From Bradyrhizobium sp. SK17 (lineage in GTDB: Bacteria; Pseudomonadota; Alphaproteobacteria; Rhizobiales; Xanthobacteraceae), in contig NZ_CP025113.1 of NCBI RefSeq assembly GCF_002831585.1, forward strand, positions 3,859,001-3,923,000: a stretch of DNA of 64,000 bases, read 5' to 3'. The notes beneath the pieces were generated by a model that was not told the origin of the DNA, did not search any database, and saw nothing but the letters and a program-made list of their open reading frames with translations. Positions 35,908 through 43,991 of this stretch are shown piece by piece; the first letter of the stretch is position 1, and each line of letters begins with the position of its first letter. Both the position numbers and the translations under genes were made by a program.

Positions 35908-36786
35908 GTGACCGACACCCCTGCCTACGAGCCGCCGAAAGTCTGGACCTGGAACAAGGAGAGCGGCGGCCGCTTCGCCAGCATCAACCGGCCGATCGCC
36001 GGTCCGACCCATGACAAGGAGCTGCCGGTCGGCCGCCATCCGCTGCAACTCTACTCGCTGGCGACACCGAACGGGGTGAAGGTCACCGTGATGCTAGAAG
36101 AGTTGCTGGCTGCCGGCCACACGGGTGCGGAATACGACGCCTGGCTGATCAAGATCGACGGCAACCAGTTCGGCAGCGGCTTCGTTGGCGTCAATCCGAA
36201 CTCGAAGATCCCGGCGCTGATGGATCACAGCGGAGCGGAGCCGATCAGGGTGTTCGAGTCGGGCTCGATCCTGGTCTATCTGGCGGAAAAATTCGGCGCG
36301 TTCCTGCCGACCGACGTCAAGACCCGCGCCGAAACCTTCTCCTGGCTGTTCTGGCAGATGGGTGCCGCACCCTATCTCGGCGGCGGCTTCGGGCACTTCT
36401 ATGCCTATGCGCCGACCAAGATCGAATATGCCATCGACCGCTTCGCGATGGAGGTGAAGCGCCAGCTCGACGTGCTCGAGCGCCGGCTCGCCGACAACGA
36501 GTATCTCGCCGGTGACGTCTACACCATCGCCGACATGGCGGTGTGGCCCTGGTATGGCGGGCTCGCCAAGGGCCTGCTCTACGGCGCCGGCGAATTCCTC
36601 TCGGTGCAGGACTACAAGAACGTGCAGCGCTGGACCGACGCGATCGCGGCACGGCCCGCGGTGAAGCGCGGCCGCATGGTCAACCGCACCTGGGGCGAGC
36701 CGTCGAGCCAGCTCCACGAGCGCCATGACGCCAGCGATTTCGAGACCAGGACGCAGGACAAGATCGGGGAGCCGGCGTCGTCGTAA
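35908..36786 (+). CDS. yghU: YghU-type glutathione S-transferase / disulfide-bond reductase
   Basis: A 292-aa GST of the nu/YghU class. After a 50-residue N-terminal extension typical of this group (PPKVWTWNKESGGRFASINR), the thioredoxin fold begins at HPLQLYSLATPNGVKVTVMLEE, with the glutathione-binding NPNSKIPAL and ESGSILVYLAEKF, followed by the all-helical domain. Such enzymes bind two glutathione molecules and reduce disulfides or organic peroxides. I use GTG 35908, preceded by GGGAG; the upstream open frame runs through repeat DNA. Confidence 0.87.
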   Translation: MTDTPAYEPPKVWTWNKESGGRFASINRPIAGPTHDKELPVGRHPLQLYSLATPNGVKVTVMLEELLAAGHTGAEYDAWLIKIDGNQFGSGFVGVNPNSKIPALMDHSGAEPIRVFESGSILVYLAEKFGAFLPTDVKTRAETFSWLFWQMGAAPYLGGGFGHFYAYAPTKIEYAIDRFAMEVKRQLDVLERRLADNEYLAGDVYTIADMAVWPWYGGLAKGLLYGAGEFLSVQDYKNVQRWTDAIAARPAVKRGRMVNRTWGEPSSQLHERHDASDFETRTQDKIGEPASS

Positions 36787-36822
36787 AGTTGCTGATACGC
36801 TGCGATCTCTCGGTGAAATTGG

Positions 36823-36908
36823 TCGTGCCCGGCCTTGTGCCGGGCATCCACGTCTTTGTTCACCGGAGACGAAGACGTGGATGGCCGGGACAAGCCCGGC
36901 CATGACGA
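36823..36908. repeat. palindromic repeat GTGCCCGGCCTTGTGCCGGGCATCCACGTC family, copy 1
   Basis: Starts TCGTGCCCGGCCTTGTG, centre CCACGTC/GACGTGG, ends ACAAGCCCGGCCATGACGA. The same element recurs at 60567-60652. It lies between convergent genes. Confidence 0.75.
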
Positions 36909-36931
36909 AGTGTGGGATGCAGTAGGGCAGA

Positions 36932-37207
36932 TTAGCTCAATAAATCGTCATACTCCGGGTTCTTCATCATGAAGCCCTGGATGAACTCACATTTTACGAC
37001 GAGCTTGATCTTCTGCGCACGCACGGCGTCGAGCGTGGCGCGGGCGAGCTTGGAGCCGATGCCGCGGCCGCCAAGCTCCGGCGGCACTTCGGTGTGGACC
37101 AGCGTGATCGTATCCGGCGTCTTGCGGTAGACCACGAAGGCGATGTGGCCGTCGACGGCGAGCTCGAACCGGCTCTGCGCCGTGTTGTCGTGGAATGCTT
37201 CAGTCAT
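36932..37207 (-). CDS. small GNAT-fold N-acetyltransferase
   Basis: A 91-aa protein of the short GNAT group (YjdJ/GTNAT type). The acetyl-CoA pyrophosphate loop reads LGGRGIGSKLARATLD, and the C-terminal KLVVKCEFIQGFMMKNPEY matches the family. The acceptor substrate is unknown. AGGAGAG precedes ATG 37207. It lies 8 nt downstream-to-upstream of the flavin reductase frame on the same strand, so the two are probably co-transcribed, with the flavin reductase downstream. Confidence 0.88.
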   Translation of the reverse strand: MTEAFHDNTAQSRFELAVDGHIAFVVYRKTPDTITLVHTEVPPELGGRGIGSKLARATLDAVRAQKIKLVVKCEFIQGFMMKNPEYDDLLS

Positions 37208-37215
37208 CGTCTCTC

Positions 37216-37833
37216 CTATTTCGTCTTTGCGCCTTCGGCTGCGGGAAACACCACGCGGTCGTCGGTGCGGCAGTAGCGGTCGGCGAACATGCGGCCGATC
37301 GGGTGATAGCGATCCATATGAACGCGCATCGCGTCATCGTCCCACAATTCGTCGCGGATGTGGAAGTGAATGCCTTCGCCCATGATGAGCTCGCGGTCGC
37401 CGTTGACGTCGATCAGCTTCCAGGTCCTGCACTCCATCGCGAACGGCGCGTCGGCAAGCCGGGGCACCGCGATCTTGCTGGACGGCGCGAGCTTGAGGCC
37501 GAGGTAATCAGGTTCGCCGATCTCCGGCGGAAAGTCGCCCGAGCTCTCGTGCATGGCGCGCGCCAGGGGCTCGTCGGTCAGGTTGACCACGAATTCGCCC
37601 AGGCGCTGGATGTTGACCATGGTGTCCTTCTCACGCCCATCCGGCCGACGATTGACCGCGAACATGCAGAGCGGCGGATCCTCGCAGAACACGTTGAAGA
37701 ACGAGAACGGTGCCGCATTGACCACGCCGTCCGGGCCGAGGCTCGTGACCCAGGCGATTGGCCGCGGCAGCACGAAGGAGGTCAGCACCTTGTAGCGTTC
37801 GCGTTGGGTCAGGTCGCTTGCGGCGTATTCCAT
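37216..37833 (-). CDS. flavin reductase family protein (FMN-binding)
   Basis: A 205-aa protein with the DIM6/NTAB FMN-binding split-barrel fold. LPRPIAWVTSLGPDGVVNAAPFSFFN, cited by its core PRPIAWVTS, is the flavin site, and FVVNLTDEPLARAMHESS follows. It reduces or carries FMN, possibly for a flavin-dependent monooxygenase. ATG 37833 is preferred over the longer frame, which enters a repeat. It follows the ACAD gene on the same strand beyond a terminator hairpin. Confidence 0.87.
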   Translation of the reverse strand: MEYAASDLTQRERYKVLTSFVLPRPIAWVTSLGPDGVVNAAPFSFFNVFCEDPPLCMFAVNRRPDGREKDTMVNIQRLGEFVVNLTDEPLARAMHESSGDFPPEIGEPDYLGLKLAPSSKIAVPRLADAPFAMECRTWKLIDVNGDRELIMGEGIHFHIRDELWDDDAMRVHMDRYHPIGRMFADRYCRTDDRVVFPAAEGAKTK

Positions 37834-37900
37834 GGGATGATCCGAAATGGCGGAGCGGGTTGTCGGAGCGTAACCCGCCGCCGCCCGGCCGCAAAGCAAA

Positions 37901-37928
37901 AGGCGGGTTAGCTTGCGCTAACCCGCCT
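37901..37928 (-). terminator. hairpin terminator of the ACAD11-like gene
   Basis: A perfect 12-bp stem AGGCGGGTTAGC / GCTAACCCGCCT with a 4-nt loop. Read on the minus strand it is followed by TTTTGC. It lies 62 nt after the acyl-CoA dehydrogenase stop. Confidence 0.7.
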
Positions 37929-37989
37929 GGCAGACTTGTTGTTGCTTTCTCACCTCGCCCCGCTTGCGGGGAGAGGGGAAAATGAGCTG

Positions 37990-39264
37990 TTACGTCATGC
38001 TCAGTTCGTGGCGGCCGACCACCATCCAGTGCACCTCGTCCGGACCGTCGGCGAAGCGGAGATGGCGGACGTCCTGGTACATCTCGCCGAGCGGCGACCA
38101 CTGCGAGATGCCGGTGGCGCCGTGCATCTGGATCGCCTGGTCGATCACCTTGCAGGCGCGCTCGGGCACCATCGCCTTGACCATCGACACCCAGACGCGG
38201 GCTTCCTTGTTGCCGAGCACGTCCATCGCCTTGGCCGCCTTCAGCACCATCAGCCGCATCGCCTCGATTTCGCAGCGCGCCTGGGCGATGATCTGCATAT
38301 TGCCGCCGAGATGGGCGATCTTCTTGCCGAACGCTTCGCGGGTCAGGCCGCGCTGCACCATCATGTCGAGCGCCTTCTCGGCCTTGCCGATGGTGCGCAT
38401 GCAGTGATGGATGCGTCCCGGTCCGAGGCGAACCTGCGAGATCTCGAAGCCGCGGCCCTCGCCGAGCAGCATGTTCTCCTTCGGCACCCTGCAATTGTTG
38501 AAGCGCAGATGCATGTGGCCGCGCGGCGCGTGGTCGTGGCCGAACACGTGCATGGGCCCAAGGATCTCGACGCCGGGGGTGTCGATCGGCACCAGGATCT
38601 GCGACTGCTGCTTGCTGGGTGCGGCATCGGGATTGGTCTTCACCATCACGATCATGATCTTGCAGCGCGGGTCGCCGGCGCCGGAGATGTAGTACTTCTC
38701 GCCGTTGATCACCCACTCGTCGCCGACCAGCTTCGCGGTGGTCGAGATGTTCTTGGCGTCGGAGGAGGCGACGTTCGGCTCGGTCATTGCGTAGGCCGAG
38801 CGGATCTCGCCGTTGAGCAATGGCTTCAGCCACTTCTCCTTCTGCGCCTTGGTGCCGACCCGCTCCAGCACTTCCATGTTGCCGGTGTCGGGCGCCGAGC
38901 AGTTCATGGTCTCGGACGCCAGCGGGCTCTTGCCGAGCTCGGCGGCGATATAGGCGTAGTCGAGGTTGTTGAGGCCGTCGCCGGTCTCGGCGTCGGGCAG
39001 GAAGAAGTTCCAGAGGCCGACTTCCTTGGCCTTGTCCTTGGCCTTCTGCAGGATCGCGAGCTGCTCGTCGGTGAAGCTCCAGCGGTTGGTCTTCTTCTCG
39101 CCGGCGCGATAGAACTCGACCGACATCGGGTCGACGGTGTCGCGGATGAACTGCTTCACGTGGTCGTAGAGCGGGCGAACCTTGTCCGACATCCGGAGGT
39201 CGTTGAGCTCGTCGCCCGGGTTGAGCGTGTAGTTCGTGGTGCGCGGCACATAGGCATGTTTCAT
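37990..39264 (-). CDS. ACAD10/11-like acyl-CoA dehydrogenase
   Basis: A 424-aa FAD-dependent dehydrogenase-fold enzyme. The FAD/substrate blocks AYAMTEPNVASSDAKN and INGEKYYISGAGDPRC are followed by RLGPGRIHHCMRTIGKAE and LRFADGPDEVH, which are characteristic of the ACAD10/ACAD11 branch. In animals that branch is fused to an APH-like kinase and helps remove a 4-hydroxyl via a phosphorylated acyl-CoA (established for the family). A free-standing APH-like kinase with a small partner lies at 43004-44372. Start ATG 39264 has GGGAG upstream. A palindrome at 39381 may control it. Confidence 0.9.
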   Translation of the reverse strand: MKHAYVPRTTNYTLNPGDELNDLRMSDKVRPLYDHVKQFIRDTVDPMSVEFYRAGEKKTNRWSFTDEQLAILQKAKDKAKEVGLWNFFLPDAETGDGLNNLDYAYIAAELGKSPLASETMNCSAPDTGNMEVLERVGTKAQKEKWLKPLLNGEIRSAYAMTEPNVASSDAKNISTTAKLVGDEWVINGEKYYISGAGDPRCKIMIVMVKTNPDAAPSKQQSQILVPIDTPGVEILGPMHVFGHDHAPRGHMHLRFNNCRVPKENMLLGEGRGFEISQVRLGPGRIHHCMRTIGKAEKALDMMVQRGLTREAFGKKIAHLGGNMQIIAQARCEIEAMRLMVLKAAKAMDVLGNKEARVWVSMVKAMVPERACKVIDQAIQMHGATGISQWSPLGEMYQDVRHLRFADGPDEVHWMVVGRHELSMT

Positions 39265-39380
39265 TGTCTTTTCTCCCTCGCGAAGGCGCGTTTCGCGGCG
39301 GACAATAGACGCGTGCGGCGCGAAGCGCGAGCACCGATTTCGTGCCATCGCTACCGCATCGCGGAATATCGCGACGGCGT

Positions 39381-39397
39381 TTCAAACGTTGTTTGAA
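39381..39397. promoter_or_regulatory. candidate operator upstream of ACAD11-like gene
   Basis: TTCAAAC-GTT-GTTTGAA: perfect 7-bp arms with a 3-bp spacer, extended to GCG...CGC outside with one bulged base. It lies 117 bp upstream of the acyl-CoA dehydrogenase ATG. This is typical of a TetR-type site, but no regulator gene is adjacent. Confidence 0.5.
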
Positions 39398-39426
39398 CGC
39401 CGCCGCTCACGACACGTGCCGGATCG

Positions 39427-39804
39427 TCAGGTCATCCGATGCATCGCGCAGATCTTGTTGCCGTCGAGATCGCGCAAGTAAGCGAGGTAGAGCTTGATGC
39501 CGCCGCCTTCCCGCACGCCCGGCGGATCCTCGATAGGCTTGCCGCCGTTGGCGACACCGGCCGCGTGCCAGGCATCGACCTGCTCGGGCGAAGCGCAGGC
39601 AAAGCCGATCGTGCCGCCATTGGCATGCGTCGCCGGTTCGCCGTCGATCGGCTTGGAGACCATGAAGATGCCGGCCTTGGTGAGGTACATGATGCGGTGA
39701 CCGTCGACCCGGGCCGGCCGGACATCGATCGTACCGAGCAGTGCGTCATAGAACGACTTGGCCTTGTCCAGGTCGTTGGTGCCAACCATCACGTGTGAAA
39801 ACAT
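39427..39804 (-). CDS. VOC/glyoxalase-family protein
   Basis: A 125-aa protein with two beta-alpha-beta-beta-beta modules. It starts MFSHVMVGTNDLDKAKSFYD, a typical VOC opening, and ends YLAYLRDLDGNKICAMHR, with the metal-binding His near the start and a Glu-equivalent near the end uncertain. Function may be a dioxygenase, glyoxalase or resistance-type binding protein. GGGAGG precedes ATG 39804. Confidence 0.88.
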   Translation of the reverse strand: MFSHVMVGTNDLDKAKSFYDALLGTIDVRPARVDGHRIMYLTKAGIFMVSKPIDGEPATHANGGTIGFACASPEQVDAWHAAGVANGGKPIEDPPGVREGGGIKLYLAYLRDLDGNKICAMHRMT

Positions 39805-39920
39805 CTGAAATATCCTCCCTCTTGGTTATGAAAGCCGCCTTGTTGCGCCCTTGCGGTTGGAACGCTTAGCAGCAGTTTTACCGCAACGGAAGCGACGCGG
39901 CGTCGCGTGGTGTTCGCACT

Positions 39921-39960
39921 CGTCATTCCGGGTTCGCGCTTTGCGCGCCCCGGAATGACG
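39921..39960. repeat. short palindrome CGTCATTCCGG / CCGGAATGACG
   Basis: Perfect 11-bp arms 18 bp apart. Related elements occur at 44384 and 57355. Confidence 0.7.
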
Positions 39961-40077
39961 CGGGGAGGAAATGCTGCGCCCTCTGTTGCGGAGGAGGGCG
40001 AGTAGACGCAAGACTCGGACGCGATCACGCCGCGAGGATGTGGGTGTATGTTTCACAGGTCGCGCAACAAGATCAGT

Positions 40078-40178
40078 GTCGTCCTGGCGAAAGCCAGGAC
40101 CCATTACCCCGATCGCCAATTGCCGCACGACGCCGGGGCCGCGATCCCGTTCACAAGCGAACGCGGTGGTTATGGGTC
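40078..40178. repeat. left half of a palindromic repeat split by the IS30 element
   Basis: Begins GTCGTCCTGGCGAAAGCCAG and ends GGTGGTTATGGGTCC; the matching right part (CCTGGCTTTCGCCAGGATGA) resumes after the IS at 41218. The uninterrupted copy is at 48590-48712. Confidence 0.75.
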
Positions 40179-40185
40179 CCCTGAG

Positions 40186-40208
40186 TTCACAAACGAAGTG
40201 CAACACTT
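40186..40208 (+). repeat. left terminal inverted repeat of IS30 element
   Basis: TTCACAAACGAAGTGCAACA continuing CTT; it pairs with 41188-41210. Confidence 0.85.
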
Positions 40209-40226
40209 CCATCTGGAGGTGTTGCC

Positions 40227-41237
40227 ATGGGGCGGACTTACAAGCAGCTCTGCCTGGAGGAGCGATGCGAGATTGCCAGGCTTTCGGCCGGTGGCAGCTC
40301 GATCCGGCAAATCGCGGCAGCTTTGGATCGCCCGCCATCAACGATCTCTCGGGAGCTGAACCGCAATTCTGGCGTTCAGGTCGGTTACAAGCCCAGCTAT
40401 GCCCAGCAACAGATGCGAGCGCGGCGCTGGACGGGCTCTCGCCTCGAACGAGAGCACGGCCTGCGCTGCGCGGTGTTGGAACGTCTTGGTTGGGGCTGGT
40501 CGCCCGAGCAGGTCGCCGGCCGGCTGGCGCGTGAGCACGGCCGCAGGGTGATCTCCTATGAGAGCATCTACCGCTTCATCTATGCCCAGCTCACCCGCAC
40601 CTCGGACTTCAGCTGGCGACGCTATTTGCCGCGCGGCAAGAGCAAGCGCGGTCGTCGCGGCAAGCGGGGCGGCAGTCCCGCAAGCTTCATCGAAGGCCGT
40701 GTTTCGCTGGATCAGCGCCCCATCGAGGTCGCCGATCGCAAGACCCCGGGCCATTGGGAGGCCGACCTCATGATGTTCTCCAAATACGGTCAGCAGATCT
40801 TGGCCGTGCATGAGCGCACCTCCCGCCTGTTGCTCGGCGTCCCCCTCGCAAGCAAGCTCGCCTCCGGCGTCGCCCACCATCTCGTGCGCCTGTTCGAGGT
40901 CCTGCCACAACCGATCCGCCGGACCGTCACCTTCGACAACGGCACCGAGTTCGCAGCTCACCTTTCCTTGCAAAGCCTCTTGATCAAGACGTTCTTCTGC
41001 GATCCCCACGCCCCCTGGCAGAAAGGTGGCATCGAGAACGCCATCGGCCGCATGCGCCGCTTCATCCCACGCAACACCGACCTTGAGAAGCTGCCGACCC
41101 GCCGCCTTCGCAAGTCCATCGCCGCCTACAACAACACCCCGCGCAAATGCCTTGACTTCAAGACCCCGACAGAGGTCTTTGCTGCTCAAGTGTTGCACTT
41201 CGAGTGTGAATCCACCTCCTGGCTTTCGCCAGGATGA
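40227..41237 (+). CDS. IS30-family transposase
   Basis: A 336-aa transposase. An N-terminal helix-turn-helix (IRQIAAALDRPPSTISREL) is followed by the second IS30 domain (WSPEQVAGRLAREHG) and an rve-type DDE core: Asp in HWEADLM, Asp in TFDNGTEF and Glu in GGIENAIGRMRRFIP. All catalytic residues are intact. The stop codon lies 27 nt beyond the right inverted repeat, so the last nine or so residues are encoded by flanking DNA. Confidence 0.93.
   Translation: MGRTYKQLCLEERCEIARLSAGGSSIRQIAAALDRPPSTISRELNRNSGVQVGYKPSYAQQQMRARRWTGSRLEREHGLRCAVLERLGWGWSPEQVAGRLAREHGRRVISYESIYRFIYAQLTRTSDFSWRRYLPRGKSKRGRRGKRGGSPASFIEGRVSLDQRPIEVADRKTPGHWEADLMMFSKYGQQILAVHERTSRLLLGVPLASKLASGVAHHLVRLFEVLPQPIRRTVTFDNGTEFAAHLSLQSLLIKTFFCDPHAPWQKGGIENAIGRMRRFIPRNTDLEKLPTRRLRKSIAAYNNTPRKCLDFKTPTEVFAAQVLHFECESTSWLSPG
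41188..41210 (-). repeat. right terminal inverted repeat of IS30 element
   Basis: Read inward from the right end: TTCACACTCGAAGTGCAACA continuing CTT. It overlaps the 3' end of the transposase gene. Confidence 0.85.
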
Positions 41238-41266
41238 CAGTCTTGATTGTGGACGCAGCAGCGCAT

Positions 41267-42049
41267 TCAGAACGCGGTGTACCCGCCGTCGATCACGAAA
41301 CAATCCGCCGTATGATAGGACGACGCCTTGCTCATGAGGTAGACGGCGATGCCGCCGAAATCGCTCGGTTCGCCGAAGCGGCGCACCGGGATGCGCGGCA
41401 TCACGTTGGCGACGAACTTGTCGTTGGCCATGATGCCGGCGGTCATGTCGCTCTTGATCCAGCCGGGCAGGATCGCGTTCGCGGTGACGCCGTGGCGGGC
41501 GAGCTCGACGCCGAGCGCGCGGCACAGCGCATTCAGCGCGGCCTTGGTGCCGGCATAGTGCTCGTTGCGCGCGGTGCCGAACAGCGAGGCGAGGCTCGAG
41601 GTCGCGACCAGCCGGCCGAACTTGTCGCCGGCCTCGGACCGCTCGGTCATGTGGCGTGCCGCAGCCTGGAATACGTGGAACACGCCGTCGAGATTGGTCG
41701 CGAACATCCGCCGCCATTCCTCCTCGGTGCGGTCGATGAAGGAGCGGCGTCCGCCGCCGCCGATGCCGGCATTGGCGAAGCAGCCGTCGACGCGGCCGAA
41801 GGTGTCGAGGGTTGCCTTCATCGCGGTCTTGACCGAACCGGGGTCGCTGACGTCGCAGAATTGCGTGGCGACCTTGCCGGGGCCGGCCTTCATCGAGGCG
41901 GCGGCGTTGGCGTTTTTTTCCGCGTTGCGGCCCCAGATCGCGACGTTGCAGCCGGCGGCGTTGAGCGCCTGCGCGATGCCGAGGCCGATGCCGCCATTGC
42001 CACCGGTGATGACAGCGACGCGGCCGGTGAGATCGAAGATGCCACTCAT
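41267..42049 (-). CDS. SDR-family oxidoreductase
   Basis: A 260-aa classical short-chain dehydrogenase/reductase. TGGNGGIGLGIA binds NAD(P), and ANAG is present. The catalytic Ser is in ATSSLASLFG, Tyr and Lys are in HYAGTKAALNAL, and the C-terminal CFVIDGGYTAF is typical. It likely acts on a 3-hydroxyacyl-CoA or a related alcohol, given its neighbours. ATG 42049 has GGAAA upstream and is preferred over ATG 42061. It is divergent from the crotonase gene at 42213. Confidence 0.9.
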   Translation of the reverse strand: MSGIFDLTGRVAVITGGNGGIGLGIAQALNAAGCNVAIWGRNAEKNANAAASMKAGPGKVATQFCDVSDPGSVKTAMKATLDTFGRVDGCFANAGIGGGGRRSFIDRTEEEWRRMFATNLDGVFHVFQAAARHMTERSEAGDKFGRLVATSSLASLFGTARNEHYAGTKAALNALCRALGVELARHGVTANAILPGWIKSDMTAGIMANDKFVANVMPRIPVRRFGEPSDFGGIAVYLMSKASSYHTADCFVIDGGYTAF

Positions 42050-42140
42050 TGGGGTTTCCATTTGGTTTGGTGCGCGCTAATCACGCGTTCACGGATGGGC
42101 TTGCCATCGACCATGGACAAGCCCGGCACAAAAATCAAAT

Positions 42141-42166
42141 ATGGGTCCAGATACAGGTCGACCCAT
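42141..42166. promoter_or_regulatory. inverted repeat in SDR/crotonase divergent promoter
   Basis: ATGGGTC-N12-GACCCAT, perfect 7-bp arms, centre 60 bp upstream of the crotonase ATG. A candidate operator for control of both directions. Confidence 0.4.
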
Positions 42167-42212
42167 CGACCTACTGCGGTACCAACCGCCGCAACAACGT
42201 AAAGAGGAAACC

Positions 42213-43007
42213 ATGCAGTTCAAGCACGTCACGCTCGACTTCGACGGATCGGTCGCGATCCTCAAACTCGACCATCAGGAAGTCATGAACGCAGTCTCGA
42301 TCGACATGCTGGGCGGCCTTGCCGAGGCGCTCGATGCGATCGACGACAAGCGCGACGAGGTGCGCTGCCTGGTGATCACGGGCACCGGCCGCGCCTTCTG
42401 CACCGGTGCCAACCTGCAAGGCCGCAACCAGCAGCAGAAGCCCGGCCGGAGCAACGCCGGCGCGGCGCTGGAGACCGCATTCCATCCGTTCCTGCGCCGA
42501 TTGCGTAAGCTGCACTGTCCGATCGTGACGGCGGTGAACGGCCCGGCGGCCGGCGCCGGCATGAGCTTCGCCTTGATGGGCGATCTGATCCTGTGCGCGC
42601 GCTCGTCCTATTTCCTGCAAGCGTTCCGCCGCATCGGCCTGGTGCCGGATTGCGGTTCGACCTGGCTGTTGCCGCGGCTGATCGGCAAGGCGCGTTCGGT
42701 CGAGCTGTCGCTGCTCGGCGAGCGGCTGCCGGCCGAGAAGGCGCTGGAATGGGGTCTCGTCAACCGCGTCTATGACGACGCCGCGCTGATGGAGGAGACC
42801 ATGAAGCTCGCGCATGATCTCGCCAACGGCCCGACGATCGCGCTGTCGCTGATCCGCAAGCTGTATTGGGACAGCCCGGAAAACACCCTCGAGGATCAGC
42901 TCAACCTGGAATGCGAGTCGCAGCGGATCGCGGGCCGCGCCGAGGATTTCAAGGAAGGCGTCACCGCATTCCTCGAGAAGCGGCCGGCGAAGTTCAAGGG
43001 CAAATGA
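42213..43007 (+). CDS. enoyl-CoA hydratase/isomerase (crotonase family, PaaG-like)
   Basis: A 264-aa crotonase. Oxyanion-hole blocks are GRAFCTGANLQGR and NGPAAGAGMSFALMGD; the active-site region is FRRIGLVPDCGSTWLLPRLIG, where an Asp replaces the second catalytic Glu, as in isomerase-like members. The first catalytic Glu also is not evident, so isomerisation rather than hydration is plausible. AGAGGAAA precedes ATG 42213. Its stop overlaps the kinase start (ATGA), so the two are translationally coupled. Confidence 0.9.
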   Translation: MQFKHVTLDFDGSVAILKLDHQEVMNAVSIDMLGGLAEALDAIDDKRDEVRCLVITGTGRAFCTGANLQGRNQQQKPGRSNAGAALETAFHPFLRRLRKLHCPIVTAVNGPAAGAGMSFALMGDLILCARSSYFLQAFRRIGLVPDCGSTWLLPRLIGKARSVELSLLGERLPAEKALEWGLVNRVYDDAALMEETMKLAHDLANGPTIALSLIRKLYWDSPENTLEDQLNLECESQRIAGRAEDFKEGVTAFLEKRPAKFKGK

Positions 43008-43990
43008 TCGAGACCGAACTCAGGCGCTGCGTCGCCGCGTTTCATCCGGGCGCGACCGGCGTCACCGGCGCGGCAAAGCTCTCCGGCGGCGCCAGCCAGG
43101 AGACCTGGACGTTCGACATCGTGCACCCCAGCGGCACGATCGGCGCGATCCTGCGACGCGCGCCGCCGGGCTACGGTGCGGCGCCCGGCCGCGCCGCCGG
43201 CCTCGACGCCGAGGCCACGCTGATGCAGCTCGCGCATGACGCGGGCCTGCCGTCGCCGAAGGTGATGCACGTCTTGAGGCCGGAGGATGGCCTTGGCCGC
43301 GGCTTCATCATGGCGCGGGTCGAAGGCGAGACCATCGCGCGGAAAATTTTGCGTGACGAGGAATACGCCGGCGCGCGGCCGATGCTGGCGCGCCAGCTCG
43401 GCCGCGTCATCGCCGGCATTCACGGCCTGCCGCAGGCGAGGCTGCCGAAGCTGCGCGGTCTGACGGCGACCAGGGAGATCGAGGATCTCTCCCGCGAATA
43501 TCACAGCTTCAACTGGCCTCGGCCGGTGTTCGAGCTGGCATTGCGCTGGCTGCGCGATCACGATCCCGGACCATCGTCCGAGGTGACGCTGGTGCATGGC
43601 GATTTCCGGCACGGCAATCTGATCATCGGGTCCGACGGGGTGCGCGCGGTGCTCGACTGGGAGCTCGCGCATACCGGCGATCCGATGGAGGATCTCGGCT
43701 GGATCTGCGTCAATTCGTGGCGCTTCGGCGAGATCGACAAGCCGGTCGGCGGTTTTGGCACGCGCGAGGATCTGTTCGCTGGCTACGAGGAAGCCGGTCG
43801 CAAGGCCGACCCCGACCGCGTGATGTTCTGGGAGGTGATGGGCACGCTGCGCTGGGGCGTGATGTGCTGCGGCATGATGCAGCGCTTCCGCGCCGGCCCT
43901 GACCATTCGATGGAGCGCGCGATGATCGGGCGACGCGCATCGGAGACCGAGATCGATCTGCTTAGGCTACTTGCACCGAGAGGTCGTTGA
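43004..43990 (+). CDS. APH-fold phosphotransferase (ACAD10/11 kinase-domain-like; LvaA-like)
   Basis: A 328-aa protein kinase-like enzyme. The N-terminal lobe has LSGGASQETWTFDI, the catalytic loop is VHGDFRHGNLIIG (Asp base, Asn for Mg) and the metal loop is VLDWELAHTGDPMEDLGW. These blocks match the APH-like domain of ACAD10/11 and of LvaA, which phosphorylate a 4-hydroxyacyl-CoA (family knowledge). It is not expected to confer drug resistance. It overlaps the crotonase gene (ATGA) and is followed after 1 nt by the small partner gene. Confidence 0.85.
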   Translation: MIETELRRCVAAFHPGATGVTGAAKLSGGASQETWTFDIVHPSGTIGAILRRAPPGYGAAPGRAAGLDAEATLMQLAHDAGLPSPKVMHVLRPEDGLGRGFIMARVEGETIARKILRDEEYAGARPMLARQLGRVIAGIHGLPQARLPKLRGLTATREIEDLSREYHSFNWPRPVFELALRWLRDHDPGPSSEVTLVHGDFRHGNLIIGSDGVRAVLDWELAHTGDPMEDLGWICVNSWRFGEIDKPVGGFGTREDLFAGYEEAGRKADPDRVMFWEVMGTLRWGVMCCGMMQRFRAGPDHSMERAMIGRRASETEIDLLRLLAPRGR

Positions 43991-43991
43991 G

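Larger units (their letters stand above)
39805..40185. other. 381-bp gap between VOC gene and IS element
   Basis: It holds a short palindrome (39921-39960) and the left half of a larger repeat (40078-40178) interrupted by the IS. It would also contain the VOC promoter. Open frames here cross the repeats and are not convincing genes. Confidence 0.5.
40186..41210 (+). mobile_element. IS30-family insertion sequence
   Basis: A 1025-bp element with imperfect terminal inverted repeats: TTCACAAACGAAGTGCAACA at 40186 and, read inward from the other end, TTCACACTCGAAGTGCAACA finishing at 41210 (23 bp, 3 mismatches or fewer). It carries a single transposase gene. The true ends may extend a few bases further (TGAG/TGGA outside each repeat). 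It has inserted into a palindromic intergenic repeat. Confidence 0.85.

Noticed and set aside
37631..39385. 584-aa minus-strand frame
   Set aside because: Frame-shifted shadow of the ACAD11-like and flavin reductase genes.
40338..41717. 459-aa minus-strand frame across the IS element
   Set aside because: Antisense to the intact transposase and mixed with the neighbouring SDR in the wrong frame.
43004..43990. Aminoglycoside resistance gene
   Set aside because: The APH fold is present, but linkage to crotonase, DUF6285-like and acyl-CoA dehydrogenase genes fits the acyl-CoA kinase branch instead.
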